A stretch of DNA of 64,000 bases from Deltaproteobacteria bacterium (GTDB lineage Bacteria > Myxococcota_A > UBA9042 > PHBI01), in contig WYBB01000005.1 in the NCBI GenBank assembly GCA_011526585.1, forward strand, positions 16,354 to 80,353, written 5' to 3'. Made by a program: the position numbers and the translations under genes. Under the pieces are notes generated by a model. The model did no database searches, had not been told where the DNA came from, and saw nothing but the letters and a program-made list of their open reading frames with translations. Shown piece by piece: positions 51,786 to 64,000 of this stretch; within the stretch, counting starts at the first letter, position 1; every line of letters starts with the position of its first letter.

Positions 51786-51822
51786 AATGCGACACCAGGT
51801 GTCGCATTTCAAGTGTCGCATT
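51786..51822. promoter_or_regulatory. MerR-type operator: perfect 10-bp inverted repeat plus third half-site
   Basis: AATGCGACAC (51786-51795), three bases, GTGTCGCATT (51799-51808) are exact reverse complements. A third exact GTGTCGCATT follows at 51813-51822, 14 bases on. The set begins eight bases upstream of the merR start codon, and on the minus strand AAGATAAAT lies just upstream as a possible -10 region. It is probably where the MerR protein controls its own operon. Confidence 0.7.
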
Positions 51823-51852
51823 TATCTTTTTCGCGACAGGTGGCGCGGGGCC

Positions 51853-52371
51853 TCAGTTATCGAGGGCGCCGTCGGTGATCCACTGACGGATCATGCGAAT
51901 GCGACAGTCGGGATCGATGGGCTCGTCGGTGCCGTCGGGCATGATGTTGCCTTCGTCGCGCGCCTGCCGGCCCTCGAGCTTCTGCACGAAGAAGGAGTCG
52001 TCGGGGTTGCCGGGGATGACGCGGATCTTGCCGCGCGGGCCGGCCTTGGGATCGGCGGCCGGTACGTTGACGAGCTCGCCGTGGAGGTCGGCGGTCTCCA
52101 TGTCGAGGTCGCCCTCCTGGCTCGAGGACTCGTGGCAGCCACCGAAGACGCACGAGAGCGAGAAGTACTTGGCGTTCAGGTCGGAGAGCGTCGGCTGGAT
52201 GTTGCAGCCGTTGCTCGTCTCGCCCGCGTCGGTGTCGGGCTGGGTCGTCTCCGGCTCTTCAAAGGGGGGGATGTAGGGCGGCTGGTCGCACGCGGCGACG
52301 ACGATCGACACCAGGCACCCACACGTCACGACCACGGCTCTCGACAGCACCCAGGACCTCCTCACGCGCAC
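51853..52371 (-). CDS. Lipoprotein with CX4CH motif (cytochrome-c-like planctomycete/myxobacterial type)
   Basis: A 172-residue predicted lipoprotein: the signal peptide ends in VVAAC, followed by a Pro/Glu/Thr stalk. The core contains FSLSCVFGGCHESSSQEGDL, where the C-x4-C-H motif replaces the usual CxxCH, then GELVNVPAAD, IRVIPGNPDDSFFVQKLEG, NIMPDGTDEPID and a final IRQWITDGALDN. This order is common in Myxococcota secreted proteins of the cytochrome-c-like PSCyt class; haem attachment is uncertain with this spacing. It may be an electron-transfer or structural protein. Confidence 0.75.
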   Translation of the reverse strand: MRVRRSWVLSRAVVVTCGCLVSIVVAACDQPPYIPPFEEPETTQPDTDAGETSNGCNIQPTLSDLNAKYFSLSCVFGGCHESSSQEGDLDMETADLHGELVNVPAADPKAGPRGKIRVIPGNPDDSFFVQKLEGRQARDEGNIMPDGTDEPIDPDCRIRMIRQWITDGALDN

Positions 52372-52431
52372 GTTAGCCGCTGCTCCACATCGGGGAAAGT
52401 TCGATTTGCGGCACCGCCCGCCCCTCGCTCG

Positions 52432-53514
52432 CTAACGCGTCTTCTCGCCGCGCGTGGGCCCCTCGGCGACGGGCCGGCGCGGCTTGTCGGAGAGCATGAC
52501 GGCGATCGGCTGCAGCGGCTCGATGTGTTGGCAGACGATGCCGATGCCGACGGTGAGCGGCACCGAGAGCACGACGCCGATGAGGCCGAAGAACCAGCCC
52601 CAGAACATCAAGGACACGAAGACGACCAGCGGCGACAGCGACAGCGTCTTGCCCATGAAGCGCGGCTCGAGCACGTTGCCGAGCACGTTGAAGATCACGA
52701 TGAGGCCGACGAGCGAGACGATGGCGATGGTCGGCGTCTCGAACTGCACGAGCGCGAGCAGGACCGGCGGCAAGGTGGCGATGAGCGTGCCGAAGGTCGG
52801 GATGAAGTAGAGGATGAAGGTGAGCAGCGTCCACAAGAGCAGGAAGTCGACACCGAGCAAAGCGAGGAAGGCGCCGGCGACGCCGGCGTTGAGCGCGGCG
52901 AAGAGGGTCTTGGTCGTGACGTACTGCTGGATGCGCTCCTGCATCGAGGCGACCGAGGACATGACGGCGGCGTGGTTGGTCGGCTTGAGCGCGATGCCGA
53001 GCTTGTCGCGGATGATGTTGGCCTCGGACAGGACGAAGATCAGGAGGAAGATCACGAGCAGCACGGTGCCGAAGAAGCTGGCGATGTCCTGGAGCGAGGA
53101 GGTCGCCATGCCGAGGAGGGCCTCGACGGTCTTGTCGGACGAGAAGTCGAAGGCCTTGACGTCGATGCCGGCGTCGCGCGCGAGGTTCTCGACGTCGGCG
53201 ACGATGGCGGCCAGGCGCGGCCCGTACTCCGGCAGCTTCTGGATGACGACCTGGAGGTTGGCGGCGAAGACCAACGGGAAGGCGATGAGGATGCCGCCGA
53301 CGGCGAGCACGGTGGCGACGAGCGCGAGCGCGTTGGGCAGGAAGCGCTGCAGCCGGAGCTGCACCGGGCGGGCGAGCGAGGCGATGAAGATGGCGAGGAT
53401 GAACGGCAGCACGACCGGGCGCATGGCGTAGAGCACCGCGCCGACGAGCACGACGGCGATGATCACGATCGAGATCGTGAGCGTGGTCTGTTCGGGCCCG
53501 CGGCTACCGTTCAT
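52432..53514 (-). CDS. AI-2E family permease (PerM/TqsA-like)
   Basis: A 360-residue integral membrane protein starting at ATG 53514 (the longer frame to 53901 is a hydrophilic shadow). About eight hydrophobic segments are visible, beginning ISIVIIAVVLVGAVLYAM and VVLPFILAIFIASL; the family core FLLLWTLLTFILYFIPTFGT, IPTFGTLIATLPPVLLALVQ and FVSLMFWGWFFGLIGVVLSV is intact. The family includes AI-2 exporters and Na+/H+ antiporters, so the substrate is unknown. Confidence 0.9.
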   Translation of the reverse strand: MNGSRGPEQTTLTISIVIIAVVLVGAVLYAMRPVVLPFILAIFIASLARPVQLRLQRFLPNALALVATVLAVGGILIAFPLVFAANLQVVIQKLPEYGPRLAAIVADVENLARDAGIDVKAFDFSSDKTVEALLGMATSSLQDIASFFGTVLLVIFLLIFVLSEANIIRDKLGIALKPTNHAAVMSSVASMQERIQQYVTTKTLFAALNAGVAGAFLALLGVDFLLLWTLLTFILYFIPTFGTLIATLPPVLLALVQFETPTIAIVSLVGLIVIFNVLGNVLEPRFMGKTLSLSPLVVFVSLMFWGWFFGLIGVVLSVPLTVGIGIVCQHIEPLQPIAVMLSDKPRRPVAEGPTRGEKTR

Positions 53515-53665
53515 CGCGCCGAGGGTGCGCGAAAACCCGGAGCTTGTCGATCGTACCCTGGGCGTACGGGGGTGTGCGCGGCGCGGGCGCGCGTGGGGGC
53601 GTGCGTGGGGGGATGGGGCCGATGGGCGTTGACAGGGGCGTGCCCTGCGACCAGGGTCCGGCGCC

Positions 53666-54568
53666 ATGTTGCGCGACCTCGGTGACCTCGCGTCGATCCT
53701 CCGCCTGCACATCATCGCCATCGCCATCGGCGCTGCGCTGGTCTTCGGGCGCGTCCTGACCGGCGAGTTGCACGTCGCGGTCGCGCTGCTCGGCGGCCTC
53801 GACTGGTTGCTCATCAACCTCTTGAACCGCGTGAGCGACGTCGAGGAGGACCGGATGAACCGGATCCGCGGCACCGAGCGGCTGGTCGGGCGCCACGGCA
53901 CGGTGCTGGCGATCTGGGTCGGGCTCCTCGGCGGCTCGGTCGTGCTCGGTCACGTGCTCGCGCCCGAGCTGACGGCGTGGCGCGGGCTCGTGCAGGTGGT
54001 CGGCATCGGCTACAGCTATCGCATCGTGCCGACGCCGGGGGGACTGAAGCGACTCAAGGACTTGTACTTTTTGAAGAATTTCATGTCGGCCATGCTCTTC
54101 GTGGCGACGTGCCTGGTCTATCCCGTGGTCGTGAGCGGAGGCTTCGCCGAGGGCTACGGCTGGGTGAGCTTCGTGATGCTCGCGCTCTTCTTCGTTCCCT
54201 TCGAGATCACCTACGAGATCCTCTACGACCTGCGCGACCTCGAGGGCGACCGGCTGGCGAAGGTGCCGACCTACCCGGTCGTGCACGGCGAGGCGGTCTC
54301 GGTGCGCATCATCGACGCGCTGCTCGGCGTGGCGGCGGTGGCGCTGGTGAGCGCCGTGCTGATGGGCGCGCTCGGGGTGCGCGAGCTCCTGATGGTGCTG
54401 GCGCCGGTGGTGCAGGTCGCGTTCTACAAGCCGCGGCAGCGGCGCGGGCTGACGACGGCGGACTGCATCCAGCTCACCTGGCTCGGGGCGGGGCTGCTCG
54501 CGGTGTGGTTGGTGGGCACGGACCTGTGGGAGCGCGCGGGGTTGCCGGCAAACGTCTGGCTCAGGTAG
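53666..54568 (+). CDS. UbiA-family prenyltransferase-like membrane protein
   Basis: A 300-residue membrane protein. The first aspartate motif is NRVSDVEEDRMN, which keeps the N-x3-D-x3-D spacing of UbiA prenyltransferases, and the second is DLRDLEGDRLAKVPT. Eight or so hydrophobic helices surround these. It should transfer a polyprenyl or similar lipid to an aromatic or sugar acceptor using Mg2+. ATG 53666 is well placed; its last eight bases overlap the convergent WS/DGAT gene. Which UbiA branch it represents is not clear. Confidence 0.82.
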   Translation: MLRDLGDLASILRLHIIAIAIGAALVFGRVLTGELHVAVALLGGLDWLLINLLNRVSDVEEDRMNRIRGTERLVGRHGTVLAIWVGLLGGSVVLGHVLAPELTAWRGLVQVVGIGYSYRIVPTPGGLKRLKDLYFLKNFMSAMLFVATCLVYPVVVSGGFAEGYGWVSFVMLALFFVPFEITYEILYDLRDLEGDRLAKVPTYPVVHGEAVSVRIIDALLGVAAVALVSAVLMGALGVRELLMVLAPVVQVAFYKPRQRRGLTTADCIQLTWLGAGLLAVWLVGTDLWERAGLPANVWLR

Positions 54569-55964
54569 CGCCGTAGGCCTCGGTGAGCTGCTGGAAGGTC
54601 TCGCCCATGTAGACGGCGAGGCGCTGCATGTGGGGCAGGGTGTCGCGGCAGCCGGTGAAGCCGAAGTCGAGCGTTCCGGCGTAGCTCTGGCAGGTGATGT
54701 TGAGGGCCTGGCCGTGCACCGGGATCGAGAGCGGGTAGACCGCCTCGAGCTCGGCGCCGCGGAAGTAGAGGGGCTTTTCCGGGCCGGGCACGTTGGAGAT
54801 CACGACGTTGAACTGCGGGCGCACGATGCCGCTGGTGCCGGTGATGTGCTGCAGCCCCGAGGGCAGGAGCATGACGGCCGAGAGCTGCAGGATGGCGTTG
54901 CGCGAGAGGCCCTGGAGCTGCTCCTTGGCGCGGCGGGTCGAGGTGATGATCGCGTCGAAGCGGCCTTTGGGATCCTCGACGTCGGTGGCGAGCGAGGCGA
55001 GGATCGAGCCGACGGCGTTGCCGCCGCCGGGATCGTCGCGCGGGCGCACGCTGACCGGAATCATGGCGACGAGCGGGCGGTCGGGCAGGGCGTTGAGCTC
55101 GTGCAGGAAGCGGCGGAGCGCGCCGGCCGAGAGCGCGAGCACGGCGTCGTTGAGGGTGCCGCCGGCGGCCTTGGCGATCGCCTTGACCTGGTCGAGCGGG
55201 TAGCGCTGGGTGGCGAAGCGGCGGTTCCTGCCGATGCGGCCGTTGAGGATCGAGCGCGGCGCCTGGAGCGGGTTGACGACGTCGCCGTCGTTGTCGCGCA
55301 CGGCGCGCCAGACGTCGCGCAGCACGTTGCCGACGTCGCGCGCGGCGTCGAGCTGCTCGCGCACCTTGCCCATCAGGCCGGAGAAGCCCGAATCGGCGGC
55401 GGGGTCGCTGCTGTTGAGGCGGTCGGCGCGGTCGGGGCTCGGGTGGTGCTGGGCGAAGAAGAGCGGGGTGTCGCGCTCGGCGGGGTCCTGCGCGAGGCTC
55501 TTCTGGAGGAGGCGCATGCCGGTGAAGCCGTCGATGAGGGCGTGGTGGATCTTGGTGTAGATGGCGAAGCGGCCGCCCTCGAGGCCCTCGATGAAGTGGG
55601 TCTCCCAGGGCGGGTAGTGGAAGTCGACGGGGTGGGAGTGCAGGCGCGAGACGAGCACGCCGAGCTCGCGCTCGTCGCCGGGGGCGGGCAGGGCGGAGCG
55701 CCGCACGTGGTAGTCGATGTCGGGCCGCTCGTCCTCGACCCAGTGCTGCACGGGATTACGGAGGAAATCCGGGGTCTTGAGCTTGAGATTCCAGGGCGGG
55801 AAGAGCTTGCGGTCCTCGCGGATCTCGTCGACGAGGCGTCGCATCCAGTCCGGCGGCGCGTCACGCGGCGGGGTGAACGGCAGCATCGACGCCACGTGGT
55901 TCATCGTCTCGCGCGACTCGCTGTAGAGGAAGAGCAGGTCGCTCGGGCTGAGCCGCTTGGCCAT
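54561..55964 (-). CDS. Wax ester synthase / diacylglycerol acyltransferase (WS/DGAT)
   Basis: A 467-residue O-acyltransferase. The catalytic HHxxxDG motif is IHHALIDGFTG (His140, His141, Asp145, Gly146). The N-terminal DLLFLYSESRETMNHVASML, VQHWVEDERPDIDYHVRRSA and the C-terminal VISNVPGPEKPLYF and YPLSIPVHGQALNITCQSY are family motifs. It makes wax esters or triacylglycerol from acyl-CoA. The start MAKRLSPSDLLF is normal. It diverges from the small gene at 56169. Confidence 0.93.
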   Translation of the reverse strand: MAKRLSPSDLLFLYSESRETMNHVASMLPFTPPRDAPPDWMRRLVDEIREDRKLFPPWNLKLKTPDFLRNPVQHWVEDERPDIDYHVRRSALPAPGDERELGVLVSRLHSHPVDFHYPPWETHFIEGLEGGRFAIYTKIHHALIDGFTGMRLLQKSLAQDPAERDTPLFFAQHHPSPDRADRLNSSDPAADSGFSGLMGKVREQLDAARDVGNVLRDVWRAVRDNDGDVVNPLQAPRSILNGRIGRNRRFATQRYPLDQVKAIAKAAGGTLNDAVLALSAGALRRFLHELNALPDRPLVAMIPVSVRPRDDPGGGNAVGSILASLATDVEDPKGRFDAIITSTRRAKEQLQGLSRNAILQLSAVMLLPSGLQHITGTSGIVRPQFNVVISNVPGPEKPLYFRGAELEAVYPLSIPVHGQALNITCQSYAGTLDFGFTGCRDTLPHMQRLAVYMGETFQQLTEAYGAT

Positions 55965-56168
55965 GGCTGGGTCTCCTGGGCGCGGTGGGACAGGGCGCGT
56001 GAGGCCGGGTCGAGGGTAGCACGGGGCGGGTCGGGCGGCGATCTTGGGTATAAGGCGTTGAATCGAAAGGCGGTTTCAAACAGGTCGGCGATTCGTGCAA
56101 CCGCGCTGAACGCTCGCGCGTACTAGGCCGTTGAAGAGCTTGTTCGGGTGCCTACCCAAGGAGTCCTC

Positions 56169-56387
56169 ATGAGCGCCGTCCGCAAGGAGAAAGCCGGAAA
56201 AGCCCGCCGCAAGCGCGGTGATGGCGCTGCTGCGGCCGACGACAAGGGCTTTCAGGACCGCCTGATGGGCCTGCTCGAGTGGCTGGCCGACAAGGACCCG
56301 GTCCGGGCGGCGCGCCTGGTCGGCGACTACCTCGACGACCTGGCCGAGGAGATGGGCCAGGGCGCGGCGAAGCCGGCCAAGGGCTGA
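56169..56387 (+). CDS. Small helical protein of unknown function
   Basis: A 72-residue protein. ATG 56169 has AAGGAG six bases upstream, a strong ribosome site, which favours it over the in-frame start at 56148. The N-terminal third is Lys/Arg-rich (EKAGKARRKRGDG), the middle is helical (FQDRLMGLLEWLADKDPVRA) and the end acidic then Ala/Lys-rich. It recalls small nucleic-acid-associated or chaperone-like proteins but I recognise no family. It ends 19 bases before the convergent methyltransferase. Confidence 0.65.
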   Translation: MSAVRKEKAGKARRKRGDGAAAADDKGFQDRLMGLLEWLADKDPVRAARLVGDYLDDLAEEMGQGAAKPAKG

Positions 56388-56406
56388 GCGCGCGGGACGG
56401 GCCAGG

Positions 56407-57150
56407 TCAGCGCAGACCGACGCGGCCGGCGATGGGCCAGCGCACCGTGCGGGTGGCGGTCGCGTCGCCCCAGGCGGTGGCGAGCTCGGCGGCGAACGCG
56501 GCGCGCGGATCGGCGCCGGTGCGCTCACGGTAGCGCTGCGCGGCCGACCAGGTGGCGAGGTAGCCCATGAAGGCGTCGAGGTCGAGGTCGAGCGTGAGCG
56601 CGAGCCCGGACGGTATGGGGATCGGGTCGAACGGGAAGGGCGCGTTGGCGTAGCCGGCATCGACGAAGCGGCGCTCGGGCGGCCAGTCCGGGCGCACGTG
56701 AGCGATGTAGCGCCAGAGGACCTCGTCGATCGCGGGATCGATCGACGGGTGCAGGTAGGTCATGGCGGCGACGATCCCGCCGGGGCGCACGACGCGGCGG
56801 CACTCGGCGAAGAAGCGCTCGAAGTCGAACCAGTGGAAGGCCTGGGCCGCGCAGACGAGGTCGACCGAGGCGGGCGGGAGCGCCGAGTCCTCGGCGGGCG
56901 CGACGCGAAAGGCGACACGAGGGTGCGGCTCGGCGGCGGCGATCTGGGCGGCGCTGGCGTCGGTGGCGACGACCTCGGCGAAGTGTTCGGCGAGGCCGTG
57001 CGCGGCCTGGCCGTTGCCGGTGCCGACGTCCCAGGCGCGCTCGCGCGCGGGCGGCAGGGAGGCGAGCCAGGCGAAGACCTCGGGCGGCCAGCTCGGGCGG
57101 TAGCGGCGGTAGAGCTCGGCGTGGCGGGAGAAGTGGTCTTTGAAGCTCAT
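56407..57150 (-). CDS. Class I SAM-dependent methyltransferase (UbiE-like)
   Basis: A 247-residue methyltransferase of the Methyltransf_11 type. MSFKDHFSRHAELYRRYRPS leads to motif I AWDVGTGNGQAAHGLAEHF, motif II VVATDASAAQI, then FRVAPAEDSALPPASVDLVC, AQAFHWFDFERFFAECRRV and RPGGIVAAMTY, as in YcgJ/TAM-like enzymes. It starts at ATG 57150 with a four-base overlap of the Uma2 stop, so the two are co-translated. The substrate is unknown. Confidence 0.9.
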   Translation of the reverse strand: MSFKDHFSRHAELYRRYRPSWPPEVFAWLASLPPARERAWDVGTGNGQAAHGLAEHFAEVVATDASAAQIAAAEPHPRVAFRVAPAEDSALPPASVDLVCAAQAFHWFDFERFFAECRRVVRPGGIVAAMTYLHPSIDPAIDEVLWRYIAHVRPDWPPERRFVDAGYANAPFPFDPIPIPSGLALTLDLDLDAFMGYLATWSAAQRYRERTGADPRAAFAAELATAWGDATATRTVRWPIAGRVGLR

Positions 57151-57746
57151 GCCGGAAGGAGCGAGGACCAGGTGAGCGGTTCGTCGACGTGCGGCACGTC
57201 GAGGGGCGTGTCGAAGTCGATGACCCGAACGCGGTGATAGCGGCCATGCTCGGGCTGGTCGAAGACCTCGGTGCGGCGGGCCGCGAGATCGACGACCCAG
57301 TAGGTCCCTACCTCCGCGGCGGCGTAGGTCGGTGCCTTGTCGCGGTCGCGATCGAGGCTGGTGCGCGCGATCTCGACCACGAGCGCGGCCTCGTCGCCGC
57401 GCGGGTGTCGGTCGAGGTAGCTGTCGTCGGAGCCGGTGATGATGACCAGGTCGGGCTCGGGCAGCGAGTCATCGGCGACGCGCAGCGGCTTTTCGGTGCG
57501 CCAGGTGAAGCCATCGGGCAGCCGACGGGCCAGCCACTTCGCGAGCTTCTCGTCCGCGGCGGCGTGTAGCGGGCTCTGTGGGCTCATGAGGATCAGCGCT
57601 CCGTGCCAGAGCTCGAAGGGCTCGCCGTCGGTCAGGACCCCGTGGGCGACCATGCGCTCGACCTCGTCGACGGTGAAGTGACGCAGCGCGGGTCGAGCGG
57701 GAGCGGTGCGGGTCGAGGCGGACGTTTCCGGCGGCGAGGTCGTCAT
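57147..57746 (-). CDS. Uma2 family putative endonuclease (DUF820)
   Basis: A 199-residue Uma2 protein starting at ATG 57746. HFTVDEVERMVAHGVLTDGE, PFELWHGALILMSPQSPLH, SLPEPDLVIITG, ALVVEIARTSLDRDRDKAPT and VGTYWVVDLAARRTEVFDQP give the complete P-D...E-x-S pattern. It is longer at the N-terminus than the copy at 10015 and not closely similar. The following methyltransferase gene overlaps it by four bases, a combination that could be a small modification-nuclease pair, though Uma2 genes are common beside unrelated genes. Confidence 0.85.
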   Translation of the reverse strand: MTTSPPETSASTRTAPARPALRHFTVDEVERMVAHGVLTDGEPFELWHGALILMSPQSPLHAAADEKLAKWLARRLPDGFTWRTEKPLRVADDSLPEPDLVIITGSDDSYLDRHPRGDEAALVVEIARTSLDRDRDKAPTYAAAEVGTYWVVDLAARRTEVFDQPEHGRYHRVRVIDFDTPLDVPHVDEPLTWSSLLPA

Positions 57747-57798
57747 GACGGCCGCGAGTGTAGCATCGGTGGGGTGCGAGGGGGGAGCGCGGGGGGCG

Positions 57799-63054
<5,256 letters not shown>

Positions 63055-63282
63055 GTGTTCCCCCAGGACGGTCCAACGAGCGTGCCGGTGACGACCGGAT
63101 GAATCTAGCGAATGGGAGGGGTCGTTACCATGGCGGCGAACCCTTCCATGAAACGATGCAGGTCGTCGAAAATCCCGATCATCAGACCGCGACGAGGACG
63201 GATGGACGCGGTCGTGTCGGCCGTTGTAGGCAGGTCACGCGACCGGGCCGACCGGCCGCGTCTTGCACGAGGGAGAGGATCG

Positions 63283-63951
63283 ATGAAGCTCGGTTGGCTC
63301 GCGCCGCTGGCGCTGGTTTGCACGACGGGTTGCGGCGAGAAGGCGGAGCCGGCACCGGCTGAGCGGACCGCGGCGGTGATCGAGAAGGCTCCCGCCCCCG
63401 AGGCCCGCCCCCAAGCCCCTCCGACGATCACTCCCGCTCCCGCTCCCACTCCCGCTCCCGCTCCCGCTCCCACTCCCGAGCCCGCTCCCACTCCCGCTCC
63501 CGCTCCCACTCCCGCTCCCGCTCCCGCTCCCGAGCCCGCTCCCACTCCCGAGCCCGCTCCCGAGCCCGAGCCCGCTCCCGAGCCCGCCCCCACACCCACC
63601 GACGGCGTTCAGGCCCTCGCGCCCGACCTGGTCGTGCTCGACGCCGCCCTGACCGACGCGGTCGTCGACCGCATGCCGTCGGCGCGCAAGACCACCTGGA
63701 AGGTCGGCGAGGACCCGAAGCTGATCGGCTGGTTCGAGCTGAAGAATCCCGGGCCCGCGGTCGGGGTCGAGCTCGTCTGGAAGAAGAACGGGGCCGAGGT
63801 GTGGCGCTTCCCGACCAGCGTCGGCACCGGCAAGAACTGGCGGACCTGGGCGGAGAAGCGCATCGGCAAGCGCGACGCGGGGCAGTGGACCGTCGAGATG
63901 GTCGACGCCAACGGCCACGTCTACGAATCGCTGAGCTACACCGTCGAGTGA
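63283..63951 (+). CDS. DUF2914-domain lipoprotein with Pro/Ala repeat stalk
   Basis: A 222-residue predicted lipoprotein. ATG 63283 follows GGGAGAGG; MKLGWLAPLALVCTTGC ends in a lipobox. Residues of about 45-110 are an uninterrupted stalk of AP, TP and EP dipeptides encoded by a hexamer-like repeat of CCCGCT/CCCACT/CCCGAG (about 63432-63590). The C-terminal 100 residues match DUF2914: TTWKVGEDPKLIGWFELKN, VELVWKKNGAEVWRF, SVGTGKNWRTWAEKRIGKR and AGQWTVEMVDANGHVYESL. The stalk length is likely to vary between strains. It diverges from the giant Cys-rich gene. Confidence 0.82.
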   Translation: MKLGWLAPLALVCTTGCGEKAEPAPAERTAAVIEKAPAPEARPQAPPTITPAPAPTPAPAPAPTPEPAPTPAPAPTPAPAPAPEPAPTPEPAPEPEPAPEPAPTPTDGVQALAPDLVVLDAALTDAVVDRMPSARKTTWKVGEDPKLIGWFELKNPGPAVGVELVWKKNGAEVWRFPTSVGTGKNWRTWAEKRIGKRDAGQWTVEMVDANGHVYESLSYTVE

Positions 63952-63958
63952 GCGACCC

Positions 63959-63983
63959 GGGCGGGCACGAGGCCCGCCCCTAC
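63959..63983. repeat. Dispersed palindromic repeat copy
   Basis: A 25-base copy beginning GGGCGGGCACGAGG and ending GCCCCTAC, seven bases after the DUF2914 gene stop, in the same sense as the copies at 9938 and 43061. Confidence 0.75.
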
Positions 63984-64000
63984 ACGCGGAGAGCCGCGGC

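Noticed and set aside
63429..63600. Repeat array resembling a CRISPR or satellite
   Set aside because: The hexamer repeats are in frame inside a lipoprotein gene, without spacers; it is a protein stalk.

Overview
The window is very GC-rich bacterial chromosome (third codon positions are almost all G or C), with lipoprotein-rich, cysteine-rich and TPR-rich gene content. Cys-rich lipoproteins built from CGxGxC...CxxDC modules, MopE-type DDDCDG motifs, CX4CH lipoproteins and a five-gene TPR operon like the Glt/Agm gliding-machinery core point to Myxococcota (former Deltaproteobacteria). That assignment is an inference from gene content. I saw no rRNA, tRNA, CRISPR array, intact insertion sequence or prophage.

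Layout. 1-2.6 kb: end of a polysaccharide cluster (CgeB-like glycosyltransferase, Alg14/Alg13-like pair, a GT4 enzyme). 2.6-3.35 kb: antitoxin/PIN-toxin pair with a perfect inverted repeat at its promoter. 3.4-8 kb: three lipoproteins. 8.1-15.3 kb: typA, a Uma2 nuclease, an alpha/beta hydrolase, a methyltransferase with a 23-residue KTNIKAG peptide upstream, a PC4-like protein, an LDL-receptor-A-repeat lipoprotein and a HEPN/MNT pair. 15.4-18.2 kb: ruvC-ruvA-ruvB-pdxH. 18.5-23.1 kb: exbB-exbD-tonB-like energiser and a short UvrA. 23.1-33.3 kb is a scarred accessory region: a GXM/IRX15-like methyltransferase, an AAA ATPase pseudogene lacking its ATPase core, a GT2 and a lipoprotein that truncate each other, and two paralogous lipoprotein genes, one broken. 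33.5-41.8 kb: five-gene envelope TPR operon. 42-48.1 kb: gatC-gatA-gatB-mtnA followed by rplU, rpmA and obg, all on the minus strand. 48.2-57.7 kb: YkgJ, a MerR/VIT-VWA pair, a CX4CH lipoprotein, an AI-2E-type permease, a UbiA-like prenyltransferase, WS/DGAT, a methyltransferase and Uma2. 57.8-63.95 kb: a giant Cys-rich lipoprotein and a DUF2914 lipoprotein.

How the genes fit together. Housekeeping blocks (ruvCAB, gatCAB, rplU-rpmA-obg, typA) are intact and tightly packed, usually with 4-nt stop/start overlaps. The exbB/exbD/tonB set and the TPR operon together suggest a proton-motive-force-driven envelope machine, although they lie 13 kb apart. Many surface lipoproteins surround them. A roughly 25-bp palindromic repeat recurs in five intergenic gaps.

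The best leads for something undescribed are the KTNIKAG micro-peptide beside a methyltransferase, the TonB-like protein with a YFGY surface domain inserted, and the MerR/VIT-VWA operon with a three-half-site operator.
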